The notes under the pieces are model-generated. The model was not told where the DNA came from and searched no databases. It saw nothing but the letters and a program-made list of their open reading frames with translations. The position numbers and the translations under genes were made by a program. A stretch of 39,151 bases of DNA from Alphaproteobacteria bacterium (GTDB taxonomy: Bacteria; Pseudomonadota; Alphaproteobacteria; Rickettsiales; Midichloriaceae). The DNA lies in contig JABDBN010000009.1 of the NCBI GenBank assembly GCA_013288625.1, positions 1 to 39,151 of the forward strand, in the 5' to 3' direction. Shown in pieces: positions 24,312 through 32,844 of the stretch. Numbering within the stretch: the first letter of the stretch is position 1; every line of letters starts with the position of its first letter.

Positions 24312-25172
24312 ATGACATCAATCACAAAAAAGAACCAAAAATTGTTTGAAGATATTAAGGGTTTAATATCGCAAGCAAAAACCAGCGTAGCTATAAGTAT
24401 TAACGAACAAATGACGATTCTATACTGGAACATAGGTAAAAGAATACGCCAAGAAGTTATTAAGTCCGACCGTGCTGAGTATAGTGAACACGTAGTTAGT
24501 TCCTTAGCAAAGGGTTTGGTCGAACTGCTTTAGTTAGAATGATAAAATTCTATGATTCTTTTCCAGATATTTCAATTGGTGCGACACTGTCGCACCAATT
24601 GACATGGAGTCATATCATTGAACTTCTACCCCTCAACTCACTGGAAAAACAGGAAAAATCCGTATATCTTAGAGTTTTTAGGACTCCCGGAAGAGCACTT
24701 TGAAAGCGATCTTGAGGAGGCTATTCTTAAAGAGATAGAGAAATTCATCCTGGAGTTAGGCAGCGGATTCTCTTTTATGGCACGGCAAAAGCGTATTTCA
24801 ATCGATGAAGATCATTACTATTTAGACTTATTATTTTTCAGTCGCAAGCTCAAGAGAATGATTGCTATTGAGATCAAGTCAGGGAAATTTAAGCCTGAAT
24901 ATAAAGGTCAGATGGAGTTATATCTTAATTACCTGCAGCGCTATGAATCCTATGAAGGAGAGCTACCGCCTCTGGGCATTATTTTATGCACTGAAAAATC
25001 ACCTCATCAAATTGAATTGTTGGATCTAGGTTCAAGTGGAATTCATGTGGCAGAATATTGGACAGAATTACCACCTAAGAAAGTGTTTGAAAGAAAAATA
25101 CAAGAAATAATCACAAGGTCGCAAAACTCAGTAAACCGGCTTGGATTCTGCAAAAATGGAACAGAAGATTAA
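24312..25172 (+). pseudogene. Decayed DUF1016 (YhcG-type) PD-(D/E)XK nuclease
   Basis: Remains of a DUF1016/YhcG nuclease gene split over three frames. 24312-24533 gives the N-terminal helical domain (ILYWNIGKRIRQEV) and then stops. From about 24510 another frame continues the family sequence (GFGRTALVRMIKFYDSFPD, then TLSHQLTWSHIIELLPL). Near 24650 the match jumps back to a third frame, NPYILEFLGL, running to the stop at 25172 with the nuclease core (YLDLLFFSRKLKRMIAIEIK, EYKGQMELYLNYL, GIILCTEKS). About 60 residues that family members have between LNSLEK and NPYIL are missing. Two frameshifts plus a deletion make full-length function impossible. The C-terminal nuclease half is open but lacks a good start codon. 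Confidence 0.88.
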
Positions 25173-25184
25173 AGGTTGTTTCCG

Positions 25185-25676
25185 TTAAATAAGTTTTGCT
25201 TCCCAATCCAGAATGGCTTTTTTGCGTTCACTACCCCAGCGGTATTTATGGATTTTGCCTGACTTAGCGATCACCCGGTGGCAGGGAACCAGTATGGATA
25301 TCTTATTATTGGCAATCGCAGACGCAGCCGCCCTCACCGCTTTAGGATTACCAATGCGGCGAGCCACCTCCTGATAGCTAATAGTTTTACCGAAGGGGAT
25401 TTTGAGTAACTCTTCCCACACTTTGGTTTGAAAAGGCGTGCCTTGCAGAAAAACCTGAACTGCTGGTTTAATATTCTTACCACTCTGCCAGATTTGCTCA
25501 AACGTAGCTTGTGTTGCTATTTGATCTTTAGTGCAAACCTCATGCTTCCACTCTTGCTTAAGTCGCGTAACTGCCTGGGCATGACTGTCATCAATGAATG
25601 ATAGGTGGCAGACTTTATCACCAATCATCGCCAGGAGGCATTCACCAAACGGGCTAGTATGTATTCCGTATATCAT
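25185..25676 (-). CDS. ogt: Methylated-DNA--protein-cysteine methyltransferase
   Basis: This suicide repair protein takes O6-alkyl groups from guanine onto its own Cys. The 163-residue product has an N-terminal ribonuclease-H-like domain and the C-terminal DNA-binding domain: PFGKTISYQEVARRIGNP (helix-turn-helix region), RAAASAIANNKISILVP and the acceptor site PCHRV with Cys132, followed by YRWGSERKKAILDWE. The acceptor and Asn hinge residues are intact, so it should be active. It ends 12 bases from the decayed nuclease gene (convergent) and follows the Rpn gene by 14 bases on the same strand, so the two may be co-transcribed. Confidence 0.95.
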   Translation of the reverse strand: MIYGIHTSPFGECLLAMIGDKVCHLSFIDDSHAQAVTRLKQEWKHEVCTKDQIATQATFEQIWQSGKNIKPAVQVFLQGTPFQTKVWEELLKIPFGKTISYQEVARRIGNPKAVRAAASAIANNKISILVPCHRVIAKSGKIHKYRWGSERKKAILDWEAKLI

Positions 25677-25690
25677 AACTCAAACTCATC

Positions 25691-26716
25691 TTAATCAATT
25701 TTCATCCCCTTGATCTGCTCTACAGTCAAACCAGTAGACTTAGTAATTATCTTAATATCAATACCCTGAGACAGCATATTCCTAACAATTTCTACATCTC
25801 TTTCATCTCTACCTTCTTCTCTACCCTCTACTCTACCTTCTTCTCTACCCTCTAATCTACCTTCTTTCCTACCTTTCTCTCTACCTTCCTTCCTACCTTC
25901 TTCTCTACCTTTATTCAAAGCCTTTTTTTCGGCTTTCTTAAGAGTGCTTGCTTCAATCCGAAGCCAATTCAAGTGAGCTTCATAGGCGTCTCTTTCTGCG
26001 TCACTAAAATTCATCACTTCTATAACCTCTAAAGCTTTCTCAAGCTGCGGATCCTTTAGCGCGGTGGGGAGGTTATGCTGGTTTAATAAATTATGCCGGG
26101 TTAAAAACGCCACCCATCGATCAAGAGAGGTCTTTATTTTCGACAATAGCAGCTTGAGTTCATCTGCCTCATCCAGTTTTTCTCCCTTGATTTGATCCTC
26201 AAACTTGCTGAGTTCTATTGTGTGCAACTCCATATCCTTAAAATAATGTACACCACTTTTTTTTGCAAATGGACGAAAGGTGTTATGATATTCCTCGGTT
26301 TCAGGGACGCTTATAAAGTTCAGTATGTGTATTCCAATCGTTTTGTTTAATTCTGAATAACCTTTGTTTTTTCCTAACTGCTGAGTGTACGCTTTCCCCC
26401 AATAGTAGAGAGCTCTTTTATCATAATCCCCTTCATCACTGATTTGAATTTCTATGCAGTACCGCTTGCCAGTGTGGCCTTTAGCCTTTATATCCAGTAT
26501 GGATAATTTATCATTCTTAAAATCCTGGAAATTATACGGATTCAGGATATCCACAGTCTCCACCTGATCTTCTTCTGATACTATTGAGTTAATGAGTGAG
26601 ATCAGCAGATCTTTATTTTCATCCACCCCAAAAAGTTTCTTAAACGCAATGTCGACTCTAGGCATAACTTCTTCTGACATGGCAAAACCTAAGTTACGTT
26701 TCTTGACCTGCATCAT
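25691..26716 (-). CDS. Rpn-family PD-(D/E)XK nuclease / recombination-promoting protein
   Basis: The 341-residue product belongs to the Rpn/transposase_31-like group of PD-(D/E)XK proteins, often annotated as transposases and abundant in Rickettsiales and cyanobacteria. Diagnostic segments are MPRVDIAFKKLFG near 18, LSILDIKAKGHTGKRYCIEIQ (split here: Asp of LDIKA, then E-x-Q as the catalytic core) near 72-92, YDKRALYYWGKAYTQQL and IGIHILNF. The C-terminus has the usual highly charged GREEGRKEGR tract (about 270-305), then a short helix pair ending EQIKGMKID. The start is uncertain: ATG 26680 (MSEEVMPRV) is an alternative to 26716. No terminal inverted repeats were seen around it, so there is no sign of a mobile unit. 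Confidence 0.88.
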   Translation of the reverse strand: MMQVKKRNLGFAMSEEVMPRVDIAFKKLFGVDENKDLLISLINSIVSEEDQVETVDILNPYNFQDFKNDKLSILDIKAKGHTGKRYCIEIQISDEGDYDKRALYYWGKAYTQQLGKNKGYSELNKTIGIHILNFISVPETEEYHNTFRPFAKKSGVHYFKDMELHTIELSKFEDQIKGEKLDEADELKLLLSKIKTSLDRWVAFLTRHNLLNQHNLPTALKDPQLEKALEVIEVMNFSDAERDAYEAHLNWLRIEASTLKKAEKKALNKGREEGRKEGREKGRKEGRLEGREEGRVEGREEGRDERDVEIVRNMLSQGIDIKIITKSTGLTVEQIKGMKID

Positions 26717-26825
26717 ACAGCAAATTTCAACTCAAGGCACTATGATTTTGATAATTAAATTTAAAAACACTTCTGCCTCAGGCATATCTCACTATTGCAA
26801 AATATGCCTGAGCACTAAAAGATTG

Positions 26826-27749
26826 TTATCTAATCATTTCATCTGAGCCCACAGAGCGAAATATACCTACTGGCTCATAACTATATTCCGGAAGAAACTT
26901 AAGTGGGTTGTATTCTGGAACATTGTATATTTTAGTAATAGTATCCATCACTGCTTTACTACATAATAATTTACATCCCTGAGTGATGTCGCTAATACCA
27001 GGAAGGAATACTGTCTCACAGCCATGAAAGATTGCCTTAGCCACTCCAATGGCCGCAACTGTAAGTATAGTTGTATAATAAGCTGGGTGTCCCATTGCAT
27101 AACCTAGAGCAAAGGTGGATAAAACTCCGAATGCAAGAAAACCACCATACTTTAAACGGTAGAACATTCTATTTAAAGGATCATCCTCTGCTCCTAGGAC
27201 ATCACCTTTCACTTCACCCGTTGAAGTTCCGTTTTGCATCTCTGAACGCAACTCCCCAACTCTTTCCTTATAATACCAAGCAAGTTTATTATAAAATGGC
27301 TGCTTCTCCAAATCTGGAGAAATCTTTAAAATAGCTTTAGCAACAGGTTCATTATTTAAATCCAAAGCTATTTTTATAGCGGTTTCAAAACTCCAACTAA
27401 GCTTATCTGGATAAGCTATAGCATATACATTGGCTCTATTTTGCCCAAGAATATCTATTACTTCAGGCTTGCTTTGTCTAGCGGCAAACATTATGGGAGT
27501 ATAATTTTGCGCCCAATCTTCAACCGCATTGACATTTGCACCATTACTTATAGCTTTCGTAACATTGTCTCCATCCGTGCGCAGAATAGCTTCTACCAGA
27601 TCATTATCCCTCGGATTGCTGTAACGAAATTGAATCCACGTGTTATATCCTCCAATTATAGCCTTGAAACTCTCCCAAGGACCCGAATTAGCATATGGAG
27701 AATATATAAAACCTTTAGCTGGCAGCCGACTTTGAAAATTTGCTTTCAT
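26826..27749 (-). CDS. Ankyrin/membrane protein, family C, copy 1
   Basis: A 307-residue protein starting at ATG 27749 behind AAAGG. The N-terminal half has degenerate ankyrin repeats (LVEAILRTDGDNVTKAISNG, NYTPIMFAARQSKPEVIDIL). The middle has ELRSEM and LNRMFYRLKYGG. Then come two hydrophobic segments, GFLAFGVLSTFALGYAMG and TTILTVAAIGVAKAIF. It closes with the family C signature (DITQGCKLLCSKAVMDTITKIYNVP). The same arrangement is found at 31925-32767 and, without the ankyrin half, at 31311-31799. An ankyrin domain joined to a membrane hairpin suggests a host-interaction role, but no secretion signal can be read directly. Confidence 0.78.
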   Translation of the reverse strand: MKANFQSRLPAKGFIYSPYANSGPWESFKAIIGGYNTWIQFRYSNPRDNDLVEAILRTDGDNVTKAISNGANVNAVEDWAQNYTPIMFAARQSKPEVIDILGQNRANVYAIAYPDKLSWSFETAIKIALDLNNEPVAKAILKISPDLEKQPFYNKLAWYYKERVGELRSEMQNGTSTGEVKGDVLGAEDDPLNRMFYRLKYGGFLAFGVLSTFALGYAMGHPAYYTTILTVAAIGVAKAIFHGCETVFLPGISDITQGCKLLCSKAVMDTITKIYNVPEYNPLKFLPEYSYEPVGIFRSVGSDEMIR

Positions 27750-27880
27750 TAGATACCTTTATTAAGTTAAGTTCCCCGGCATGCTACTCAAAAACATTAT
27801 TGAATACAAGCGAAAAAATGACAAATTGACTTGGCAATAATATTAATATTCAATTATATAAAGAACCTCAGGAGTTTCAG

Positions 27881-28273
27881 ATGATTAAGTTAATCCAAAC
27901 TTTAACATTGTCCACTATGCTCGCATTAGCTTTAACTACAAATACTTTTGGGCAAATCAATCAAACTCCACCGCAAACACCGGATAATCCCGGAGCCAAA
28001 CCCAATACTCCTGAGCCCTGGATCAAAGATGTGCCTCCGGTAAAGTTGCCGAAAGATTCTGTAGTTCTGGAAAGTCAGCAAGGCAAACCTTCTTTTGTGA
28101 ATCCACCCAATACTTGTATCAGTATGACTATAGATCAGTGGAACCAGCTGCAGGCTGATATAAGAGCCATACGCGATCAGTTAAATGAGCTCAAAGGCGA
28201 CCGCGATGAAATGCGAAAGATGATGATGGATCGCAAAATGCCACCTCCTGGCGACATGCAAAAACCCAGCTAA
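27881..28273 (+). CDS. Small secreted protein, Pro-rich with C-terminal coiled helix
   Basis: A 130-residue protein behind a good ribosome-binding site (AGGAG six bases before ATG 27881). It has a clear signal peptide (Lys at 3, hydrophobic 5-19, probable cut after NTFG near 24). The mature part is Pro-rich (about 25-70). It then has SMTIDQWNQLQADIRAIRDQ and a Lys/Asp/Arg/Met-rich helix ending in MKRMM-like words and PPPGDMQKPS. No lipobox is present, so it is probably periplasmic. Function unknown. It is divergent from the ankyrin gene, with about 130 AT-rich bases between them that should hold both promoters. Confidence 0.78.
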   Translation: MIKLIQTLTLSTMLALALTTNTFGQINQTPPQTPDNPGAKPNTPEPWIKDVPPVKLPKDSVVLESQQGKPSFVNPPNTCISMTIDQWNQLQADIRAIRDQLNELKGDRDEMRKMMMDRKMPPPGDMQKPS

Positions 28274-28378
28274 CCATCATATTTAATAAAAATAACAGGA
28301 CTAATGGCTCTTTTTAGCTTGCCTTGTACGCATTTTTTTAATATAATTACGAAAATATTATATATTTTTTAATGCTTC

Positions 28379-29467
28379 ATGTTCAAAGTTATTTGCAAAA
28401 TCCAAAAAATGATACTCGATAACCAAATAGTTGCTATAAATCGTTATGATTGCATCCCTTGTGAGTTCAGCGATTATCAGATGTTTGATGATAACAATTA
28501 TAGTCTAAAAAAGCGTACAGATTATATGAATGATGTAGCGTTCTTCTTAGAGTTGACTTCATTAAATATAAGCAAGCCAGAGTATCATAACCTGGCAAAT
28601 AAAATCTACTACCTAGATGATCTTACAGATTACAGATATATTGGATTGTTTGATGACAGTACAAAAGTACAAAATGTTCATAATTTCGGAATTCCCTGGA
28701 TATATAGCGCCATCATCAGGCACATGACACCAGATTATACCAGCATGCTCATTAATAGCGCTTGGGAGTCTGTCTACTCCTTGTTCAGTAATACCCCGCA
28801 AAATGAGCAAGATGAAAAGGAGAATTTTAAAACGATATGGGAAAAACAATTTCTATTTTCTCTACCTGCTTCAGTAACCACTCATAGGCTTAAGGGCACA
28901 ATAGAAAAGAGTGCTTTTAAGGATGGTACCGGGAAACAATATTACGGAATAAATACGTACTTTTTAAAGCACTTGTTGTCAGGAAAGCAAAACTCAAAGT
29001 GCGAACCTATTAATAATAAGTTAGCGATATCATATATTGAGGACTCTGTACAATCACCTTCTGATAGAATTTATGATGAATTCAAAGCCAATTTACCAAA
29101 ATTATTCGGTTTAAAATATTTAGAATTTCTAGACGAATATAGGTCATGCAAATCTGTATATTATAATTATAAATCTACTACTATGTTTCTTGATAACCGT
29201 GATAAATTCACCTTAACTCCAGTATTGCATAAACAGCCATTTAACCAGCTTATTATGATATCATGCAAGGAGCTTGGTGGGTATATAGTGCCCCTCTTTG
29301 GTGCTGCTGATCGTTTCAAAGAATCATGTGCTAAAAGTCCAGAGTTAGTGGATTTCGAAGCGGTTTTAAACCATATGGGAACTAATGAATTGTATGCTTT
29401 TAATTGCAACACATTAAATGAAACTATTGAAGCTGTTGGAAACATCAGCGATTTTTATATATATTAA
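28379..29467 (+). CDS. Soluble hypothetical protein paired with family A copy 3
   Basis: A 362-residue protein with no recognised domain, no signal peptide and no membrane segment. The ATG at 28379 lacks a clear ribosome-binding site; ATG 28409 (MILDNQIVAINRYD) is an alternative. Composition is rich in Asn, Tyr, Lys and Asp. Segments of possible structural note are NFGIPWIYSAIIRHMTPDY near 100 and ISCKELGGYIVPLFGAADR near 297. The next gene begins 12 bases after its stop with a strong ribosome-binding site, so the two form a small operon. This suggests a partner or regulator of the family A membrane protein. AT-richness is above its neighbours by eye. Confidence 0.65.
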   Translation: MFKVICKIQKMILDNQIVAINRYDCIPCEFSDYQMFDDNNYSLKKRTDYMNDVAFFLELTSLNISKPEYHNLANKIYYLDDLTDYRYIGLFDDSTKVQNVHNFGIPWIYSAIIRHMTPDYTSMLINSAWESVYSLFSNTPQNEQDEKENFKTIWEKQFLFSLPASVTTHRLKGTIEKSAFKDGTGKQYYGINTYFLKHLLSGKQNSKCEPINNKLAISYIEDSVQSPSDRIYDEFKANLPKLFGLKYLEFLDEYRSCKSVYYNYKSTTMFLDNRDKFTLTPVLHKQPFNQLIMISCKELGGYIVPLFGAADRFKESCAKSPELVDFEAVLNHMGTNELYAFNCNTLNETIEAVGNISDFYIY

Positions 29468-29479
29468 GGAAGGTAACCT

Positions 29480-30961
29480 ATGCGCAGCGCAGCAACAGTA
29501 TTCCAATGTAATGAGATTTCATTTCCTCCTGGTAGCATTCCTGTGCGTTTTAAAGAATCAGGGATCAATCTGTTTAACTTCAGGTCAACGACTATTGAGA
29601 GAATTAAACAGGCTGTCTGGTTTGGGTCTATTTCAAATGAAGAAAAATCCCTATATGCAACTGAAATATCAAGCCAGCTTACAATCCTAACTCCTGGAGA
29701 AAGGTATGGAAACTTATTTGCATTATCAATAGTTCATAGGTGTATTAGTATATTTATCTCCAGCGCCAAGCTCTATATTGATAACTCAAAGATGAGGCAG
29801 TCATATAAGTATATAGCATCTACAGCCTTAAGCATCTTACCAGCATTGTTCTTAATTTATGTGGTAGGTTATCCGCCTATGGACCTTATATTAAATGCTT
29901 GTATTTCCCAGGCGTTTTCATCTGTATTATCATATTGCTCCTTGAGGGCAGGAAATTATATCAGAAGCTTAGACCTCATATCTGACACTAAAGAAGTCAG
30001 CAAAGCAGCCTATATGAGCAGAGTATTGGTTTCCTCAATGATCGATATGTTGCTTACACTAGCCTGGCACGGCAAAGATATCTATACCGATCCCTTAAAA
30101 AAACATGATAACTACCATGTTATTAACTACTGCATAACTAGCAAAATAAGTGCTACTCAAGACTTTATAACATTAACAGCTATTTCTCCTTCGACTCCTT
30201 TAATATCATTTGCAGATAAATTCATTTGGTTGGCCGGGCGTATGACCATGGATACACTTATTTGTGGTGCTCATGCTTTAGGACACGTTAAAGATATCAG
30301 ATCTCCGTTTGTCAATGCATTTGCAGCAGTAAAAAGAAGAGCTTTCACAACTGATACAACTGCAAAGGTAGTTCATACTAAGCAGGCTCGTCCTAAAAAG
30401 TTAACTGCTCCTACAACAAACGATCAAACTGCATCATACGTTGCATACGAACCTCAGAGGAGCGGCACGGCAGAATATAGAAGACGACAAGTAGATGAGA
30501 AAAAGAAAACTCACGGAGAAGCTTCCGCTGCAAATGCTGGCGCTGATAATGAACCAGCTTCAGAACAAAGCGCGGGGACTGTCGGAGAGATAACCATGCA
30601 TGGTTTCACTTTCTATAAAATAGAAGGTCAGCGTATTCCTGACAATACCTGGGGAGTAATTAGTTTAAAGAAAGAGGATGTTGAAGCATATGAACGCTCT
30701 CTAGCAGGTGGGCACGCAGGCAATAGACATTCGGCTATCCAACGCCTTACTAACGGTCAGTACGAAATCAGGCCTAGAAGTCTAGGCGACCGAGTATTAG
30801 GAAATATGCATCGAGGCACCCAAGGATTTACCCAAGTATTATTGTTAGGAGAAGCTATGACTGTATATGACCATATCAAATCTTTCACGGGCAATATTGA
30901 ACCAAACCTCATCGTGTTCAACAGCAAAGTTAAGCACGAGGAAATTGGTAGATCTCGCTAG
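29480..30961 (+). CDS. Paralogous membrane protein, family A, copy 3
   Basis: A 493-residue distant paralog of the two genes at 5754-8954. AAGGAAGG precedes ATG 29480. Matching landmarks in the same order are the membrane pair near 115-150 (ALSILPALFLIYVVGYPPMD), YIRSLDLISDTKEV (compare IREIDLISTTKEF), WLAGRMTMDTL (compare CLGRLAIDLG), DIRSPFVNAF (compare DARDPFYNSTF), a charged low-complexity linker (about 295-360) and a C-terminal domain with TWGVISLKK and LGDRVLGNMHRGTQ (compare LDARLLGQKVTG). It is the second gene of a two-gene unit. Its stop lies 6 bases from the convergent lipoprotein gene. Function unknown. Confidence 0.78.
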   Translation: MRSAATVFQCNEISFPPGSIPVRFKESGINLFNFRSTTIERIKQAVWFGSISNEEKSLYATEISSQLTILTPGERYGNLFALSIVHRCISIFISSAKLYIDNSKMRQSYKYIASTALSILPALFLIYVVGYPPMDLILNACISQAFSSVLSYCSLRAGNYIRSLDLISDTKEVSKAAYMSRVLVSSMIDMLLTLAWHGKDIYTDPLKKHDNYHVINYCITSKISATQDFITLTAISPSTPLISFADKFIWLAGRMTMDTLICGAHALGHVKDIRSPFVNAFAAVKRRAFTTDTTAKVVHTKQARPKKLTAPTTNDQTASYVAYEPQRSGTAEYRRRQVDEKKKTHGEASAANAGADNEPASEQSAGTVGEITMHGFTFYKIEGQRIPDNTWGVISLKKEDVEAYERSLAGGHAGNRHSAIQRLTNGQYEIRPRSLGDRVLGNMHRGTQGFTQVLLLGEAMTVYDHIKSFTGNIEPNLIVFNSKVKHEEIGRSR

Positions 30962-30967
30962 GCGTTT

Positions 30968-31216
30968 TTATTTACGCCAAATCGGTGTGCCAAGGTCGAT
31001 ATCCCTATCGCTGGTCAATGCACCACCTGCAGCACCAACACCTGCACCGATCAACGCACCGGTACCAACGTTGCCGCCGACAATAGCGCTACCAGCCGCT
31101 CCAACACCAGCGCCTATAAGACCACCGCTAACTGCGCGATCACCCGTTGTATGCCCACATGCAGCTAATAAAGCCAGAACTGAAAGCGAAGCAGTTATTT
31201 TAATTATTTTAGTCAT
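30968..31216 (-). CDS. Glycine-zipper outer-membrane lipoprotein
   Basis: An 82-residue lipoprotein: signal peptide with lipobox LLAAC (Cys20), followed by a glycine-zipper region (GGLIGAGVGAAGSAIVGG and a second similar repeat) and a short polar end. It resembles the rickettsial 17-kDa surface antigen/SlyB-like glycine-zipper proteins, but is shorter. Such proteins sit in the outer membrane and may stabilise it. AGGGG precedes the ATG. The DNA is clearly richer in G/C than its neighbours because of the Gly/Ala repeats. Transcribed toward the family A copy 3 gene. Confidence 0.85.
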   Translation of the reverse strand: MTKIIKITASLSVLALLAACGHTTGDRAVSGGLIGAGVGAAGSAIVGGNVGTGALIGAGVGAAGGALTSDRDIDLGTPIWRK

Positions 31217-31310
31217 AATCCCCTACATTATTGAAAATGCTATATTATTAGTATTTCCTTTTGTATTATCTTTGTCAAGGCTAGTAAAATAATTAAATAA
31301 TATGAAACGC

Positions 31311-31799
31311 TTACACTCTAGAGCTACCTATAGCCTCCGCCCCTTCAAACTTATTACTATACAATGCATCTATCGATTGTTTGAATGTTGGTGCATTATA
31401 TATTTTAGTCATAGCCTCAACGACACCGTCATTCCAAAATAATCTAGCTCCTTGGCTGAGGTCATCTAAACTTAAAGCCAATAATGGTTCAGAAGGGCCA
31501 AAACACATAAAAAATACGTAATAAAAAGATGAAGTATAAAGTGCACTTAGTATGCCTAATCCAGGACTATAAAATCCTGCCACAAATCCTAACGCAACTG
31601 CAGGTAAGACACCAGCGGCCAAAACAATGGCGTCATTTTTCAAACAATATAGCAATCTACTTAGGTCAGTGCTTTTTGGTTTTTCTTCTTTTGTTTCTGT
31701 ACCATTTGCTTCTATTTCTAACCCAGCTCGCAAATTTAAAGTAAATTTGAAGTTCCTGTAATCACTGGAGTTTGCATCACCTTGCATCATTTCAGACAT
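31311..31799 (-). CDS. Shortened family C membrane protein, copy 2 (ankyrin half lost)
   Basis: A 162-residue protein that aligns with the second half of its neighbour at 31925-32767: SDLSRLLYCLKNDAIVLAAG (compare SDLSRLLYRLKDEGIILAAG), two hydrophobic segments, and a family C end (DDLSQGARLFWNDGVVEAM, then TKIYNAP). The ankyrin repeats are missing, replaced by about 35 unrelated residues (MSEMMQGDANSSDYRNF). The DNA just after the two stop codons is also alike (ATTAAATAATAYGAAACRCTTA), so the pair arose by tandem duplication. No good ribosome-binding site precedes the ATG, so it may be a decaying copy. Confidence 0.68.
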   Translation of the reverse strand: MSEMMQGDANSSDYRNFKFTLNLRAGLEIEANGTETKEEKPKSTDLSRLLYCLKNDAIVLAAGVLPAVALGFVAGFYSPGLGILSALYTSSFYYVFFMCFGPSEPLLALSLDDLSQGARLFWNDGVVEAMTKIYNAPTFKQSIDALYSNKFEGAEAIGSSRV

Positions 31800-31924
31800 T
31801 TATAAAATTAAATACCCTAAAAGATTACTCTAATGCTGCGACTGACACAAATGTAAATATATTAAATTTGATTTTGCTCCTACCTATATATTACGTGCTA
31901 ATGCCATTAAATAATACGAAACAC

Positions 31925-32767
31925 TTATTCTCTGGAGTGACCTGTATTCCCGGCACTTTCAAACCGATATTCATACTCCGAACATGACAATGGGATGTAT
32001 CTGGGTGTATTATATATTTTAGCAATAGTATCCATGACACCTTCACTCCACATCATTTTAACCCCTTGTACGATATCATAACAACTAAAAGACATGTGTG
32101 GTTCACGCATGCTACTAAGAGTTACAGTCCCTAAACTAGCCCATGCGGTAAAAGCTAGCGTACAACATGAATGCTCAAATAAAACTCCGCTCACAACAAA
32201 CGGTAATACACCAGCAGCCAAAATAATACCTTCATCTTTCAAACGATATAGCAATCTACTTAAGTCACTGGTTTCTGTGCTTTTATTACTTACTAGCTCA
32301 GCACGCAATTCCTTAATTCTATCCGTATAATCCTTATCATGGATATTTTTAAACCATGGCTGATTTTCTATATCAGGCGTGCGCGATAGGTAAGCTTTAG
32401 CTACATCCTTATTGTTTAACCTAATCGCGACAAGAAGGGGGTGGCCGTACAAATGGTCTTTTGGATTATGGTCACATAAAAAAGCTCCATTTTCTGCAAG
32501 CAGATCTATTATAGCGGGGTTGTTTTGAATAACTGCAACGTCTAGAGCACTATATCCATCTTCATTATTCGCTTCATTGACTTTAGCACCACGTTCAATT
32601 GCTTCCCGAGCTTTCTTAACATCACCTTGAAAGATAGCTTCTAATAAATCAATATTATTTTTATTCGTAGATTCAAATTCAAGGTTATCTTTCAACATAG
32701 AGTTTTCTGAACGATAGCTTTTTGTATAGTATGTAAAGCTCTTGGAATAACTTACTTCTTGCCGCAT
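31925..32767 (-). CDS. Ankyrin/membrane protein, family C, copy 3
   Basis: A 280-residue protein with AAAGG before ATG 32767. Two or three ankyrin repeats occupy about 35-125 (LLEAIFQGDVKKAREAIERG, GYSALDVAVIQNNPAIIDLL and a third, LLVAIRLNNKDVAKAYL). A linker with IKELRAEL leads to SDLSRLLYRLKDEGIILAAG. A hydrophobic pair (LPFVVSGVLFEHSC and AFTAWASLGTVTL) follows, then the family C end (DIVQGVKMMWSEGVMDTI, AKIYNTP). The ankyrin part is better preserved here than in copy 1. Ankyrin proteins are common type IV effectors in Rickettsiales, but the membrane hairpin makes location uncertain. Confidence 0.8.
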   Translation of the reverse strand: MRQEVSYSKSFTYYTKSYRSENSMLKDNLEFESTNKNNIDLLEAIFQGDVKKAREAIERGAKVNEANNEDGYSALDVAVIQNNPAIIDLLAENGAFLCDHNPKDHLYGHPLLVAIRLNNKDVAKAYLSRTPDIENQPWFKNIHDKDYTDRIKELRAELVSNKSTETSDLSRLLYRLKDEGIILAAGVLPFVVSGVLFEHSCCTLAFTAWASLGTVTLSSMREPHMSFSCYDIVQGVKMMWSEGVMDTIAKIYNTPRYIPLSCSEYEYRFESAGNTGHSRE

Positions 32768-32795
32768 ATCAGACCTTTAAAAAAATAGTTTACAG

Positions 32796-32818
32796 AACTG
32801 TAGCCTTAAGCTACGGTT
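32796..32818 (-). terminator. Candidate terminator of the MFS-DUF2000 operon
   Basis: AACTGTAGC and GCTACGGTT (plus-strand reading) pair over nine positions, with one G-T wobble, around CTTAA. On the minus strand the hairpin lies 26 bases after the DUF2000 stop and is followed, ten bases later, by seven T. The spacing of the T-tract is longer than ideal for intrinsic termination. Confidence 0.4.
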
Positions 32819-32844
32819 TACACAAACATTAATATATTAAATGC

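Noticed and set aside
25691..26716. Rpn gene as part of an insertion sequence
   Set aside because: No terminal inverted repeats or target duplications were seen, and the protein lacks a DDE transposase motif.
30961..30978. GGCGT...ACGCC hairpin as terminator between convergent genes
   Set aside because: It overlaps the end of the lipoprotein coding sequence and has no T-tract beyond the stem on either strand.
30867..31292. A 141-codon Pro/Ala-rich plus-strand frame
   Set aside because: It is the antisense shadow of the glycine-zipper lipoprotein; the Ala/Pro richness mirrors Gly/Ala codons.
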